Program-made: the position numbers and the translations under genes
The notes under the pieces: generated by a model
What the model saw: only the letters and a program-made list of their open reading frames with translations
Told to the model about the DNA's origin: nothing
Database searches by the model: none
NCBI RefSeq assembly: GCF_018130785.1
Contig: NZ_JAFCJT010000002.1
Location: forward strand, 62,001 to 126,000
Length of the DNA stretch: 64,000 nucleotides
Direction: 5' to 3'
Source: Bradyrhizobium liaoningense
GTDB taxonomy: Bacteria > Pseudomonadota > Alphaproteobacteria > Rhizobiales > Xanthobacteraceae
In this document: piece after piece, positions 47,416 to 56,792 of the stretch
Numbering within the stretch: position 1 is the stretch's first letter
How the letters are laid out: every line of letters starts with the position of its first letter

Positions 47416-48408
47416 ATGCATTCCCACTCCATTGAACAGTGGACCCATGACCACGCCTTTCTGGGCGAGAAGCACGACGAGAACGAGCGGCGCACCTGGC
47501 TCGTGGTCGTCCTGACGCTGGTGATGATGGTCGGCGAGATCGTGGCCGGCTCGCTGTTCGGCTCGATGGCGCTTTTGGCCGACGGCTGGCACATGGGGAC
47601 GCATGCGGCGGCCCTCGGCATTGCGGCCTTCGCCTACCGCTTCGCGCGCCGGCATCTGGGGAATTCGCATTTCACTTTCGGCACCGGCAAGTTCGGCGAT
47701 CTCGCCGCCTTCTCCAGCGCGATCATCCTGGGTCTGATCGCGGTCGAGATCGCCTATGAGAGCGTGCTGCGGCTGTTCTCGCCGGTGCCGATCGTCTATG
47801 GCGAGGCGATCGCGGTCGCTGCCCTCGGCCTCTGCGTCAACCTCGCCAGCGCGTGGCTGCTGCGCGACAGCCATGATCACCATCATCACGGCCATGATCA
47901 CGGCCATGACCACGGCCATGGGCATGCGCATGCGCATGATGATCACGACGATCATGACCACGATCACGGTCATCACCACCATCATCACGACAACAATCTT
48001 CGTGCGGCCTATGTCCACGTCATGGCCGATGCGGCGACCTCGGTGCTGGCGATCGCCGCACTGGTCGTCGCGATGTATTCGGGATGGGTCTGGGCCGATC
48101 CGGCAGTCGGCCTGATCGGCAGCGCCGTGATCGCGAGCTGGGCGTTCGGCCTGATCAAGACGTCAGGCGCCGTGCTGCTCGACGTGCGCGCGGACGAGAA
48201 GCTGGAGCGGGTGATCCGGGCGCGCATGGAGGTCGGAGAGGACCGCGTCACCGACCTGCATCTCTGGCAGGTCGGGCCCGGCCATTGCGCCGTGCTGGTC
48301 TCGGTGGTGTCGGACAAGCCGAAGCAGCCGGCCGTCTACAAGAAGCGGCTCGCTGGGCTGAAGGGCCTGAGCCACGTCACGGTCGAGGTCGAGACCTGCC
48401 CGCATTGA
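47416..48408 (+). CDS. dmeF: CDF-family metal exporter, DmeF-like
   Basis: A 330-residue inner-membrane cation diffusion facilitator with six predicted spans, using the proton gradient to export divalent metals. It matches the DmeF class (cobalt/nickel efflux in Rhizobium and Cupriavidus). The N-terminal MHSHSIEQWTHDHAFLGEKH is His-rich, and site A is formed by DGWHMGTH (Asp56, His59, His63) and HVMADA (His201, Asp205). The loop at residues 153-191 carries 23 His, mostly as HD/HG/HA steps, a metal-binding segment. It lies next to the chromate genes but is transcribed away from them. The usual regulator gene dmeR is not adjacent, and a TATAAT-like box at 47375 is the only promoter hint. Confidence 0.9.
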   Translation: MHSHSIEQWTHDHAFLGEKHDENERRTWLVVVLTLVMMVGEIVAGSLFGSMALLADGWHMGTHAAALGIAAFAYRFARRHLGNSHFTFGTGKFGDLAAFSSAIILGLIAVEIAYESVLRLFSPVPIVYGEAIAVAALGLCVNLASAWLLRDSHDHHHHGHDHGHDHGHGHAHAHDDHDDHDHDHGHHHHHHDNNLRAAYVHVMADAATSVLAIAALVVAMYSGWVWADPAVGLIGSAVIASWAFGLIKTSGAVLLDVRADEKLERVIRARMEVGEDRVTDLHLWQVGPGHCAVLVSVVSDKPKQPAVYKKRLAGLKGLSHVTVEVETCPH

Positions 48409-48494
48409 TGTGATCCGCCGAAACGGAATTCGGCGGCGCGGCCGGGGTTGATCCTCGATCGCAGCCATACAAGGCTCTGCAAAGGGGACCAAGG

Positions 48495-49325
48495 ATGATG
48501 CCCAGGATGAAGTTTGCTCTCGCCGTCGCCGCGCTGGCTCTGTTCGGCCACGCCGCCGTTGCGCAGTCCGAGAAATCAGGCGTCGAAAAGCTCTACGTCC
48601 TCAATTGCGGGGAGGGCACCGCCGGCGACATCTCGCGCTGGACGCCCGGCCTGAACGAAGGCAAGTCGATGGACTTCGTCGACAGCTGCTATCTGATCAA
48701 GCACAGCAGGGGCTGGTTCCTGTGGGACACCGGCATCGCCGACGCCGTCGCCGCCATGCCGAATGGCCTTGTCCCCGCCGATCCCAAGGCCGTGACCTGG
48801 CGCCGGCCGAAGACGCTTGCCGCCCAGCTCGAACAGCTCGGGCTCAAGCCTGACGACGTCAAGGCGATGGCGGTCTCGCACACCCATCCCGACCATACCG
48901 GGAATGTCGAGCTGTTCCCGCAAGCCACGCTCTACGTGCAGAAGGCCGAATATGACTGGCCCGGCGCCAACAACGAGCCGCGCTTCAAGCCCTCGCATCC
49001 CGTCGAGCTGCTCACCGGCGACAAGGACGTGTTCGGCGACGGCAGCGTGACCATCCTGTCGACGCCCGGCCACACGCCGGGACACCAGTCGCTGCTGGTG
49101 AAATTGCCGAAGACCGGCGCGGTGGTGCTGTCGGGCGACGCCGTCCACTTCAGGGATAATTGGGACAATCGCCGCGTCCCCAGCATGAACGCCAACAAGG
49201 ACATGAGCGCGGCCTCGATGCAGAAGATCGCCGACACGCTGACCAAGGAGAAGGCGCAGCTCTGGATCAACCACGACAAGGCCCAGCGCGACAGCCAGAA
49301 GATGGCGCCTGAGTTCTACGACTAG
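48495..49325 (+). CDS. exported metallo-beta-lactamase-fold hydrolase (AHL-lactonase-like)
   Basis: A 276-residue MBL-fold hydrolase with a signal peptide (LAVAALALFGHAAVAQSE), so it acts in the periplasm or outside. Zinc ligands are VSHTHPDHTGN (HxHxDH), STPGHTPGHQS, VLSGDAVHF and INHDKAQ. The order matches the AiiA/AttM family of N-acyl-homoserine lactone lactonases and relatives that open lactone rings. It could quench quorum-sensing signals, but related enzymes act on other lactones or thioesters, so the substrate is only suggested. Transcribed alone after the His-rich exporter. Confidence 0.88.
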   Translation: MMPRMKFALAVAALALFGHAAVAQSEKSGVEKLYVLNCGEGTAGDISRWTPGLNEGKSMDFVDSCYLIKHSRGWFLWDTGIADAVAAMPNGLVPADPKAVTWRRPKTLAAQLEQLGLKPDDVKAMAVSHTHPDHTGNVELFPQATLYVQKAEYDWPGANNEPRFKPSHPVELLTGDKDVFGDGSVTILSTPGHTPGHQSLLVKLPKTGAVVLSGDAVHFRDNWDNRRVPSMNANKDMSAASMQKIADTLTKEKAQLWINHDKAQRDSQKMAPEFYD

Positions 49326-49400
49326 CGTTTGCGCCGAGGCTGCTGCCATGATGCTGGCAGCAGCAGCGTGCTACGGGCCCGGAAAGCTCCGCGACAGGAG

Positions 49401-50285
49401 ATGATCGTGGGAGAGTGGGCCGGGGTTGCGATCGCGCTGGCGTCGAGCATCCTCGGCGGAACCGCCGCGGCGATCACCCGATATCTCGTCGGCGGCGCCG
49501 ATCCGGTTCTGCTCGCGATCCTGCGCTGGGGGATCGGCTTTCTCTGCCTCCTGCCGTGCGCGCTCCTGCTCGGCGTGCGCTGGCCGCAGCGGTCGGACTG
49601 GCCGGCGGTGGCGCTCCTCGGCATCTGCTTCTTCGGCCTGTTCTTCATCCTCTACAACATCGCGGTGTCCTACACGACCGCCGCACGCGCCAGCCTCGCG
49701 CTCGCGACGCTGCCGCTCCACACCATGGTGGTCGGCGCGCTGCTCGGCGTCGAGCGGTTGACGGCGCGCAAGATTATCGGCGTCGGCATCGCCGTGCTCG
49801 GTGTGACAGCGGCGCTGGCGGCTGGCCTCGCCCAGAGCCCGCCCGGCGCCTGGCGCGGCGAGCTGATCATGACCGGTGCCGTGTTCTGCATGGCGTTCTA
49901 CAACGTGCTGTCGCGCCCGCTGATGCAGCGCTCCAGCGCATTGGGTTTTCTCACCGTTGGCATGGGGGCGGGCGCCGCCGTGCTGGTGCTGGCGGGGTTT
50001 GTGAAGGGCAGCTTTGCGGCGCTCGATCACTTCACGACGGGGCAGTGGATTGCCGGCATCTATCTCGGCATCGGCGGTGGCGCGCTCGCCTTCATCCTGT
50101 GGGTCATGGCGCTGGCGCGCGCGACGCCGACGCGCGTCGCCAATACGATGACGGTCAATCCGATTGCCGCGACCTTGCTGGCGGCGCTGCTGATCGGCGA
50201 GCCGATCACGGCAAACCTTCTGATCGGGCTGGTCGCCGTGTTCGCGGGCATCTGGATCGCGACCAGCGAGGCGAAGCCGGTTTAG
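49401..50285 (+). CDS. DMT-superfamily (EamA) transporter
   Basis: A 294-residue transporter with ten predicted spans in two EamA repeats, exporting metabolites or amino acids. The first half shows GGTAAAITRYLVGGADPVLL and VSYTTAARASLALATLPLH; the second shows WMALARATPTRVANTMTVNP and AALLIGEPITANLLIG. AGGAG precedes the start region; both ATG 49401 and GTG 49407 are possible, the latter with better spacing. The C-terminus overlaps the small minus-strand gene by 4 bases (50282-50285). Substrate unknown. Confidence 0.88.
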   Translation: MIVGEWAGVAIALASSILGGTAAAITRYLVGGADPVLLAILRWGIGFLCLLPCALLLGVRWPQRSDWPAVALLGICFFGLFFILYNIAVSYTTAARASLALATLPLHTMVVGALLGVERLTARKIIGVGIAVLGVTAALAAGLAQSPPGAWRGELIMTGAVFCMAFYNVLSRPLMQRSSALGFLTVGMGAGAAVLVLAGFVKGSFAALDHFTTGQWIAGIYLGIGGGALAFILWVMALARATPTRVANTMTVNPIAATLLAALLIGEPITANLLIGLVAVFAGIWIATSEAKPV

Positions 50286-50473
50286 CTCTTTGGCGCAGTG
50301 ACCGCCGGCGGGTTCGCGTCCGGCGCCTTCTTCGGCTTCAGCGAACCGACGTAGAACGAGACCAGCCACACCAGCAGGACGGCGAGCAGATAGACGCCCC
50401 AGGCCTGCGGCCGCGTGGTCGCCCAGCGCAAGAGGCCTTTGAAGGTGCGGGGCGGGCCAGTGTCATCGCTCAT
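50282..50473 (-). CDS. small single-pass membrane protein
   Basis: A 63-residue protein with one central hydrophobic span (WGVYLLAVLLVWLVSFYVG) flanked by a polar N-terminal region and a Lys/Pro-rich C-terminal tail (KPKKAPDANPPAVTAPKS). It looks like a tail-anchored or assembly-factor-type membrane protein. It lies next to an MFS transporter on the same strand, so the two may be co-transcribed. Function unknown. Confidence 0.65.
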   Translation of the reverse strand: MSDDTGPPRTFKGLLRWATTRPQAWGVYLLAVLLVWLVSFYVGSLKPKKAPDANPPAVTAPKS

Positions 50474-50504
50474 GGCCCGCTTGTGCGCGAAAGCGGTTGC
50501 GCGG

Positions 50505-51662
50505 TCAATCCGGCCGCGGTCCCGGGCGTACCAGGAGCAGCGCGGCCAGGGCGGATAGGCTGAGCGCGGACGAGACGATCAGCACCTTGGCGCCCATGAT
50601 GTCGATCAGCAGGCCGAAGGCCAGCGGCGCCACGGCCTGCGCCATTCTTGCCGGCGCGCCGATGATGCCGAGGCGGTAGCCGAAATCCTTCGGGCCGAAG
50701 ATCGATAGCGGCAGCGTGCCGCGTGCGATGGTCAGGATGCCGTTGCCCGAGCCGTGGAACAGCGCAAACGGGCTCGCCGCGGCACCGCCGAAGATCGCCA
50801 CGATCACCGCGCCGATTGGATGGGTGAGGCAGGCGAGCCGTGTCGACCACAGCGGATGGAAACGGCTGAGGACGCCCGCTTCGAGAATGCGCGCGGCGAC
50901 CTGGGCCGGGCCGATCAGCGCGCCGGCAGCGATCGCCTCGACCGGCGTCGCGCCAGTTGCTTCCAGGATGCGCGGGAAGTGGGCGGCCATCGCGCCGGTG
51001 ACGGTCCACACGGCTGCGAAGATGAAGGCGAGCAGGATCATGGTGCGGTCGAGCGGCAGGTGCGGCTTCTCGGCCGTGGCGGCGGCCTGCTTCGCCCCCT
51101 TGATCGCCGGCAGCATGAAGAAGTTGAGGGGCAGGCCGATCAGGATGTTGGCGGCAGCCCACGCGAAACAGGTGTCGCGCCAGCCGATATGCGACAGGCC
51201 CCAGGCCGTGAGCGGCCAGCCGACGGTCGAGGCGAAGCCTGCCATCAGCGTGATGCCCGTGATGGGCCTGCGCGCTTCGGTGCCGTAGATGCGGCCGAGG
51301 GCGGCGAAGGCGGCGTCGTAGAGCCCCATCGCCATGCCGATGCCGAGCACGAGCCAGGCGAACGCCATCACCGGGACGGAGTGAGAGAAGCCAAGCAGGG
51401 TGAGGCCGGCAGCGATGGTCAGGTTCGAGGCCGACAGCACCTGCCGCCCGCCGACGAGATCGATCTGCCGTCCGATGCGCGGGCCGAGCATCGCCGAGAT
51501 CACCAGCGAAGCCGAGAACGCGCCAAAAATCCAGTTGGAGGAGACGCCGAGATCGCGTGCCATGGGATCGGCGATCAGCGCCGGCAGATAGTAGCTGGAG
51601 GCCCAGGCGAGGGTCTGCGTCGTACCGAGCGCCAGGATGATCGGAAGCTGGCGCTGGCTCAT
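50505..51662 (-). CDS. MFS transporter
   Basis: A 385-residue major facilitator with twelve predicted spans. The N-terminus is MSQRQLPIILALGTTQTLAW, followed by SNWIFGAFSASLVISAMLGP and the loop GRQIDLVGGRQVL between spans 2 and 3. ATG 51662 is chosen because the longer frame to 51815 adds a charged leader inconsistent with the family. It belongs to a general group of MFS proteins without a known substrate. It faces the divergent cyclase gene at 51824. Confidence 0.85.
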   Translation of the reverse strand: MSQRQLPIILALGTTQTLAWASSYYLPALIADPMARDLGVSSNWIFGAFSASLVISAMLGPRIGRQIDLVGGRQVLSASNLTIAAGLTLLGFSHSVPVMAFAWLVLGIGMAMGLYDAAFAALGRIYGTEARRPITGITLMAGFASTVGWPLTAWGLSHIGWRDTCFAWAAANILIGLPLNFFMLPAIKGAKQAAATAEKPHLPLDRTMILLAFIFAAVWTVTGAMAAHFPRILEATGATPVEAIAAGALIGPAQVAARILEAGVLSRFHPLWSTRLACLTHPIGAVIVAIFGGAAASPFALFHGSGNGILTIARGTLPLSIFGPKDFGYRLGIIGAPARMAQAVAPLAFGLLIDIMGAKVLIVSSALSLSALAALLLVRPGPRPD

Positions 51663-51823
51663 ATCCCTGTATTTCCGGTCGGCGGAGTCATCCGTTGCAT
51701 TTGCAGCCCGCAGCGACAGCGCGTCAACAGCGTCTGCGGCATATTCGACCTGCTGCGGAAGTAGCCTTGGGCGCGTGCGGACATCCGCCTTTCGCTGGTC
51801 ATGAATACACGCCATAATGGCGC

Positions 51824-53083
51824 ATGCAATTGACCTCGCGCCTAGCGCTGATGAACTGGCTGACCGGCCAGGGGCTCACGGGCCTGCCCGAAAACGAACT
51901 GCTCAGGGGGTTCTGCGAGCGCTGTCGCGCCGAGGGCCTGGAACTTTCGCGCGCGCTGGTCGTCATCGACACACTGCATCCGATCTACGAGGGGCGTGGC
52001 TTCCGCTGGAGCGACCGCGCCAGCAACGAGAGCGAAATGTTCGAGTACGGCTCGACCGCCGAGGGCGATGCCAACAAGAGCTGGCGCCGCTCGGTGTTCT
52101 TCCACATGCTCGAGCATGGCCACGACGAGATGGTGATCGATCTTGCCGACGCGCCGTCGATGGATTTCTCGCAGATCGGCGAGCTCGCCGAGAAGGGCCA
52201 CAAGCACTATCTGGCCTTCGTGCATCGCTTCGGCGAGAACGGCGCGCTCGGGCTGATGGACTGCCTCTATTCCTGCTGGACCACGCGGCGCGATGAAGGG
52301 TTTGACGAAGCCCAGCTCGAGGCCATGCGTGGTCTCGTGCCGGTGCTCGGGCTCGCGATTAAGTCGGCGCAGCAGGTCGACATCGCGCGCACGCTCGGGC
52401 GGGTCTATCTCGGCCGCGGTGCCTCCGAGCAGGTGCTGGGCGGCCGCATCTCGCGCGGCGTCACCGAGCGGATCAAGGCCGTGCTCTGGTACTCGGATTT
52501 GCGCGGCTCGACCGGGATCAGCGAGAGCATCGGTCCCGACGAGATCATCCCGTTCCTCAACGATTATGCGCAGGCCGTGATCGACGCCATCCACGATGCC
52601 GGCGGCGACGTGCTGAAGCTGATCGGCGACGGTGTGCTCGCGATGTTCACCGGCGAGGACATGGCGCATGCCCGGCGCGCGGCACTCCGTGCCGAGCATC
52701 TGTTCCGCCAGAACGTCGCGGGGCTGAACAAGCGGCGGGAGGCCGACGGTCGTCCAACCACGTCCGCCTATATCGGCCTGCATGTCGGCGAGGTCTTTTA
52801 CGGCAATATCGGCAGCGAGGACCGGCTCGATTTCACGGTGGTCGGCCCGACCGTCAACGAGGTCAGCCGCATCGCCTCGATGAGCCGCTCGGTCGACCGC
52901 GAGCTCCTCGCATCCGCGGAGTTCTACAAGGGCCTGGACGCCGCCGGCCGCCGCTATCTCGTCTCCACGGGCCGCTACGCGCTGCGCGGCATCGGCCGCG
53001 CGCAGGACCTCTACACGCTGGATCCCGATGTTGACGCGAGCGAGCCGGTGACGGGGAGCTACGAGCGGTATCTGGCGAACTAG
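51824..53083 (+). CDS. class III adenylate/guanylate cyclase with an N-terminal sensory region
   Basis: A 419-residue protein whose C-terminal catalytic domain (about residues 212-395) has the metal aspartates Asp225 in LWYSDLRGST and Asp269 in LKLIGDGVLAMF, and the nucleotide-recognition segment RLDFTVVGPTVNEVSR. The Lys265 and Asp in these motifs point to ATP, so adenylate cyclase is likely. The first 200 residues contain no membrane span. They show a conserved-looking globular region (ALVVIDTLHPIYEGRGFRWS, SVFFHMLEHGHDEMVIDLAD) that may sense a ligand. Bradyrhizobium carries many such cyclases; the input here is unknown. Confidence 0.9.
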   Translation: MQLTSRLALMNWLTGQGLTGLPENELLRGFCERCRAEGLELSRALVVIDTLHPIYEGRGFRWSDRASNESEMFEYGSTAEGDANKSWRRSVFFHMLEHGHDEMVIDLADAPSMDFSQIGELAEKGHKHYLAFVHRFGENGALGLMDCLYSCWTTRRDEGFDEAQLEAMRGLVPVLGLAIKSAQQVDIARTLGRVYLGRGASEQVLGGRISRGVTERIKAVLWYSDLRGSTGISESIGPDEIIPFLNDYAQAVIDAIHDAGGDVLKLIGDGVLAMFTGEDMAHARRAALRAEHLFRQNVAGLNKRREADGRPTTSAYIGLHVGEVFYGNIGSEDRLDFTVVGPTVNEVSRIASMSRSVDRELLASAEFYKGLDAAGRRYLVSTGRYALRGIGRAQDLYTLDPDVDASEPVTGSYERYLAN

Positions 53084-53110
53084 GCCGGGCTATCGCAATG
53101 ACGGCGTGGG

Positions 53111-54358
53111 CTAACACCGCGCCGCCACCGCCTCATCTCCCACCATGGCCGGCTGCCGGTCCAACGCCACCGCAGGCGACAGCCAGATCACCAGCGCCTG
53201 CACGCCGAACACGGCGGCTGCGAGATAGAGGCACGCTTCCGCGCTCCAGAAGCCGCCGACGATCGCGCCCAATGCCGAGCCGAGCGGGCGGGCGCCATAG
53301 CTCATGATGTTGATCGCGGAGACGCGCCCCAACAGGCGCGGCGGCGTCACCGACTGGCGCAGGGTCGTGGTCGAGATCACCCACAGGATCGGCCCGACGC
53401 CGAGCAGGAAGAAGCTCACGCCCGCGAGCCACGGCGAGGGCACCAGCACGGTCAGCGCCATCACCACCGCGGCGACGAAGCCGGTGACCGGGCCAAGGCC
53501 GACCACCGTGCCGAAGGCGATGCGTTTCATCACGCGCGTGGCGAACAACGCGCCGATCACCATGCCGATTCCGTACATCGTCAGCACTGTGCCGACGCCT
53601 GCGGCCGTCAGGCCGAGATGGCGCACCGCATAGGGCACGAACACGGCGATCTGGAGGAACCAGCCGGTGTTGAAGATGAACTGGGTAATGAACACCGGCC
53701 GCAGCAGCGGATGTTGGAACACGAAGGCCGCGCCCTCGCGGATATCCTGGAACGGATGCCGCCGCGGCACCGGTGCGCGCGCCGGCTCGTAGATGCCGGA
53801 GAGCAGCACGACGGCGATGGCCGAAAGCGCCGCGGCAAAGCCGAAGGCCGGGCTCGCGCCCCACCAGCCGACCAGCGCGCCGCCGAGCGCGGGCCCGCTT
53901 GCAAAGGCGATGGTGCGGGCGAGCTCGATGCGGGCATTCGCCGACGGCAACAGCTCCGCGCTCACCAGCGAGGGCACCAGGGCCGGCGCCGCCACGCTGT
54001 AGACGACCGTGCCGCATACGGCGGCAAAGCCGAGCAGAGCCAGCAGCGGCAAATTGAGCGCACCAAGTGTGAGCAGCAGCACAATGGCCGCCAGCGCGAT
54101 CGCTCGCAGCGCTTCGGCACCGGCCATCAGCGAGCGGCGGGAGATGCGGTCGGCGAGCAGGCCGGCCGGAATGGCGAACAGGACGAAGGGCAGGGTGAGG
54201 GCGGTCTGGAGGAGGCCGGTCTGGCCTTCCGCAACCCCCAGCGTGAGCACGGCGACGATGGGAGCTGCGGCCAGTGCGATCTGCTCGGCCGATTGCGCCG
54301 CCAGGTTGGACCAGGCGAGGCGGTTGAACGTGTCGGGGAGGCGAAGCGGATTTGACAT
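53111..54358 (-). CDS. MFS transporter (EntS-like family)
   Basis: A 415-residue major facilitator with twelve predicted spans, of the MFS_3/EntS group that often exports siderophores or other small molecules. It starts MSNPLRLPDTFNRLAWSNLA, with FVLFAIPAGLLADRISRRSL, the G-rich AFASGPALGGALVGWWGASP, and AINIMSYGARPLGSALGAI, the motif C-like region in the second half. Divergent from mntH, with only a 170-base gap. Substrate unknown. Confidence 0.85.
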   Translation of the reverse strand: MSNPLRLPDTFNRLAWSNLAAQSAEQIALAAAPIVAVLTLGVAEGQTGLLQTALTLPFVLFAIPAGLLADRISRRSLMAGAEALRAIALAAIVLLLTLGALNLPLLALLGFAAVCGTVVYSVAAPALVPSLVSAELLPSANARIELARTIAFASGPALGGALVGWWGASPAFGFAAALSAIAVVLLSGIYEPARAPVPRRHPFQDIREGAAFVFQHPLLRPVFITQFIFNTGWFLQIAVFVPYAVRHLGLTAAGVGTVLTMYGIGMVIGALFATRVMKRIAFGTVVGLGPVTGFVAAVVMALTVLVPSPWLAGVSFFLLGVGPILWVISTTTLRQSVTPPRLLGRVSAINIMSYGARPLGSALGAIVGGFWSAEACLYLAAAVFGVQALVIWLSPAVALDRQPAMVGDEAVAARC

Positions 54359-54482
54359 GGCTCATTTCCTGCAAAGTCGGATTGGCGCCAGTATCCGCTC
54401 CCGACGCTGGCCAAACCCACCCGGTTCCCGACAGGAGCGGGGAAAGCGCGGCCGCGCCGGGAACCGATGCGGCTAGATGCAG

Positions 54483-54499
54483 TTGCAAATGAATTGCAA
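54483..54499. promoter_or_regulatory. Mur/Fur-type operator upstream of mntH
   Basis: TTGCAA (54483-54488) and TTGCAA (54494-54499), each itself palindromic, are spaced by ATGAA, giving a 17-base dyad TTGCAAATGAATTGCAA. This matches the form of manganese-responsive Mur (Fur family) sites known upstream of rhizobial manganese transport genes. It is 28 bases before the mntH start, and it argues against the upstream ATG codons in the same frame. Confidence 0.75.
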
Positions 54500-54527
54500 T
54501 AAGGCTCGACTTCGGTATTCTGACCGC

Positions 54528-55880
54528 ATGGATGCCCGATCGCCCGATCTGACTAGTGATGCCACCGGCTGGCGCAGCGATGCGCCGACCACCAAAAGCC
54601 TTGCCGAGGTGAATGCCACGGTCGCCATTCCCGCCGCGGGGCAGTGGTGGCGGCGGCTGCTGGCCTTCGTTGGCCCAGGCTATATGGTCTCGGTCGGCTA
54701 CATGGACCCCGGCAATTGGGCGACCGACCTCGCCGGCGGTTCCAGGTTCGGCTACACGCTGCTCTCGGTCATCCTCCTTTCAAACCTGATGGCGATCCTG
54801 CTGCAGTCGCTGGCGGCGCGGCTTGGCATCGTCACCGACCGAGACCTCGCCCAGGCCTGCCGCGCGACCTATTCGCCGGCGGTGAACTTTCTGCTCTGGC
54901 TCGCCTGCGAGGCCGCGATCATCGCCTGCGACCTCGCCGAGGTCATCGGCACCGCGATTGCGCTGAAACTGCTGTTCGGCATTCCCCTGATCGGCGGCGC
55001 GCTGCTCGCAGCCCTCGACGCCTTCCTGCTGTTGCTTTTGATGAACCGCGGCTTCCGTTTCCTCGAAGCCTTCGTCATGGCGCTGCTGGCCGTGATCGCG
55101 GTGTGCTTCGCGGTCCAGGTCGTGGCGGCTGCACCGCCGGTTGCCGAGGTGCTGCGCGGCTTCATGCCGAAGGCGGAGATCTTCACCAACTCCGAGATGC
55201 TCTACATCGCCATCGGCATCATCGGCGCCACCGTGATGCCGCATAATCTCTATCTGCATTCTTCCATCGTGCAGACGCGCGCCTATGAGCGCAACGACAC
55301 CGGCCGGCGCGAGGCGATCAAATGGGCGACGACGGACTCGACCATCGCCCTGATGCTGGCGCTGTTCATCAACGCCGCGATCCTCGTCGTTGCGGCCGCG
55401 ACCTTCCACAAGAGCGGCCATTCCGACGTCGCCGAGATCGGCCAAGCCTTCGAGCTGTTGTCGCCGCTGCTCGGCCTCGGCATCGCCTCGACGCTGTTTG
55501 CGATTGCGCTGCTCGCCTCGGGCCTGAACTCGACAGTGACGGCGACGCTCGCCGGCCAGATCGTGATGGAAGGCTTTCTCGACCTGCGTTTGCCGAGCTG
55601 GGCGCGCCGCCTCTTGACTCGCGGCATCGCCATCATTCCTGTGATCATCGTCACCGCGATCTACGGCGAGCGCGGCACCGCCGATCTGCTGGTGTTCAGC
55701 CAGGTCGTGCTGTCGATGCAGCTGCCCTTCGCCGTCATCCCGCTGGTTCGCTTCGTCTCCGACCGCCGCAAGATGGGCCAGTTCGCGATACCGACGTCGG
55801 TCGCCGCGATCGCGTGGATCGTGGCGGGCGTCATCGTGGTTCTGAATCTGAAGCTGCTGGCCGATACGCTGTTCGGGTGA
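54528..55880 (+). CDS. mntH: Nramp-family manganese/divalent metal transporter MntH
   Basis: MntH imports Mn(II) with protons across the inner membrane. The 450-residue protein has eleven spans and the family metal motif [18 protein letters not shown] in helix 1, with [15 protein letters not shown] in helix 6. The N-terminal 50 residues are polar. ATG 54528 is 28 bases after the Mur-type operator, while earlier in-frame ATGs lie in or before the operator. Repression under sufficient manganese is likely. It is followed closely by the tRNA-protein transferase gene on the other strand. Confidence 0.95.
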   Translation: MDARSPDLTSDATGWRSDAPTTKSLAEVNATVAIPAAGQWWRRLLAFVGPGYMVSVGYMDPGNWATDLAGGSRFGYTLLSVILLSNLMAILLQSLAARLGIVTDRDLAQACRATYSPAVNFLLWLACEAAIIACDLAEVIGTAIALKLLFGIPLIGGALLAALDAFLLLLLMNRGFRFLEAFVMALLAVIAVCFAVQVVAAAPPVAEVLRGFMPKAEIFTNSEMLYIAIGIIGATVMPHNLYLHSSIVQTRAYERNDTGRREAIKWATTDSTIALMLALFINAAILVVAAATFHKSGHSDVAEIGQAFELLSPLLGLGIASTLFAIALLASGLNSTVTATLAGQIVMEGFLDLRLPSWARRLLTRGIAIIPVIIVTAIYGERGTADLLVFSQVVLSMQLPFAVIPLVRFVSDRRKMGQFAIPTSVAAIAWIVAGVIVVLNLKLLADTLFG

Positions 55881-55885
55881 ACGCC

Positions 55886-56662
55886 CTAATCCTGCGGCTC
55901 TGACGTCGCGTCACCTTGCGCATCGATGCGCAGCCAGCCTGACGGCGCCAAGCGCTGCTGCGGCAGGAAGCGGGCCTTGTAGTCCATCTTCTTGGAGCCC
56001 TCGATCCAGTAGCCGAGATAGACGTAAGGCAATCCTTGCCGGCGGGCGCGGGCGATGTGGTCGAGGATCATGAAGGTGCCCATCGAGCGGCTGACCTGGC
56101 TCGGCTCGAAGAAGGAATAGACCATCGACAGGCCGTCGCTCAGCACGTCGGTGAGCGCCACCGCGATCAGCTCCTCGCCGCGGCCGGTGATGCCGCTGTC
56201 GGGGCCGCGCTTGCGGTACTCGATGATGCGGGTCTCGACATGGCTGTCCTCGACCATCATGGCGTAGTCGAGCACGGTCATGTCGGCCATGCCGCCATGG
56301 CGGTGGCGGGAGTCGAGATAGGCGCGAAACACCGAATATTGCTCGGAGGTCGGCACGGCGCTGCGCTGCTCGCCGATGATGTCGGCGTTGCGTGCGATGA
56401 CTTTGCGGAAGTTGCGGGAGGCGCGAAACTCGTTGGCAATGACGCGGACCGAGACGCAGGCGCGGCACTGGTCGCAGGCCGGCCGGTAGGCGATCGACTG
56501 GCTGCGGCGGAACCCGCCATGGGTCAGCAGGTCGTTGAGGTCGCCAGCGCGCTCACCCACGAGGTGCGTAAACACCTTGCGCTCATGCCGGCCCGGAAGA
56601 TACGGGCAGGGAGAGGGCGCCGTGAGGTAAAATTGGGGGGTGTCGCGCGAGTGCTGGGTCAA
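55886..56662 (-). CDS. bpt: aspartate/glutamate leucyltransferase (Bpt)
   Basis: A 258-residue aminoacyl-tRNA-protein transferase of the bacterial N-end rule, adding Leu to proteins with N-terminal Asp or Glu and so marking them for ClpSAP. Signature segments are [40 protein letters not shown], and [20 protein letters not shown] followed by [20 protein letters not shown]. The Cys pairs CDQC and the CPYLPGR loop are typical of Bpt/ATE1. It points towards mntH, whose stop is five bases away. Confidence 0.94.
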   Translation of the reverse strand: MTQHSRDTPQFYLTAPSPCPYLPGRHERKVFTHLVGERAGDLNDLLTHGGFRRSQSIAYRPACDQCRACVSVRVIANEFRASRNFRKVIARNADIIGEQRSAVPTSEQYSVFRAYLDSRHRHGGMADMTVLDYAMMVEDSHVETRIIEYRKRGPDSGITGRGEELIAVALTDVLSDGLSMVYSFFEPSQVSRSMGTFMILDHIARARRQGLPYVYLGYWIEGSKKMDYKARFLPQQRLAPSGWLRIDAQGDATSEPQD

Positions 56663-56792
56663 GGGACGTCGTGGGCCTCCGAAATGGGTATTAGCATCGC
56701 GCTACGAAGGCCCCTGGTCAATCGGTCTACTCGGCAGATCAGATCAGTCAGTTTAGTCGGTCCTGGTTGATAGGTCCTTGATCATCAGCTTC

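Noticed and set aside
47863..48000. Regular CAT/CAC-GAT repeats resembling a repeat array
   Set aside because: They encode the in-frame His/Asp/Gly loop of the metal exporter and are coding low complexity, not CRISPR or a satellite.
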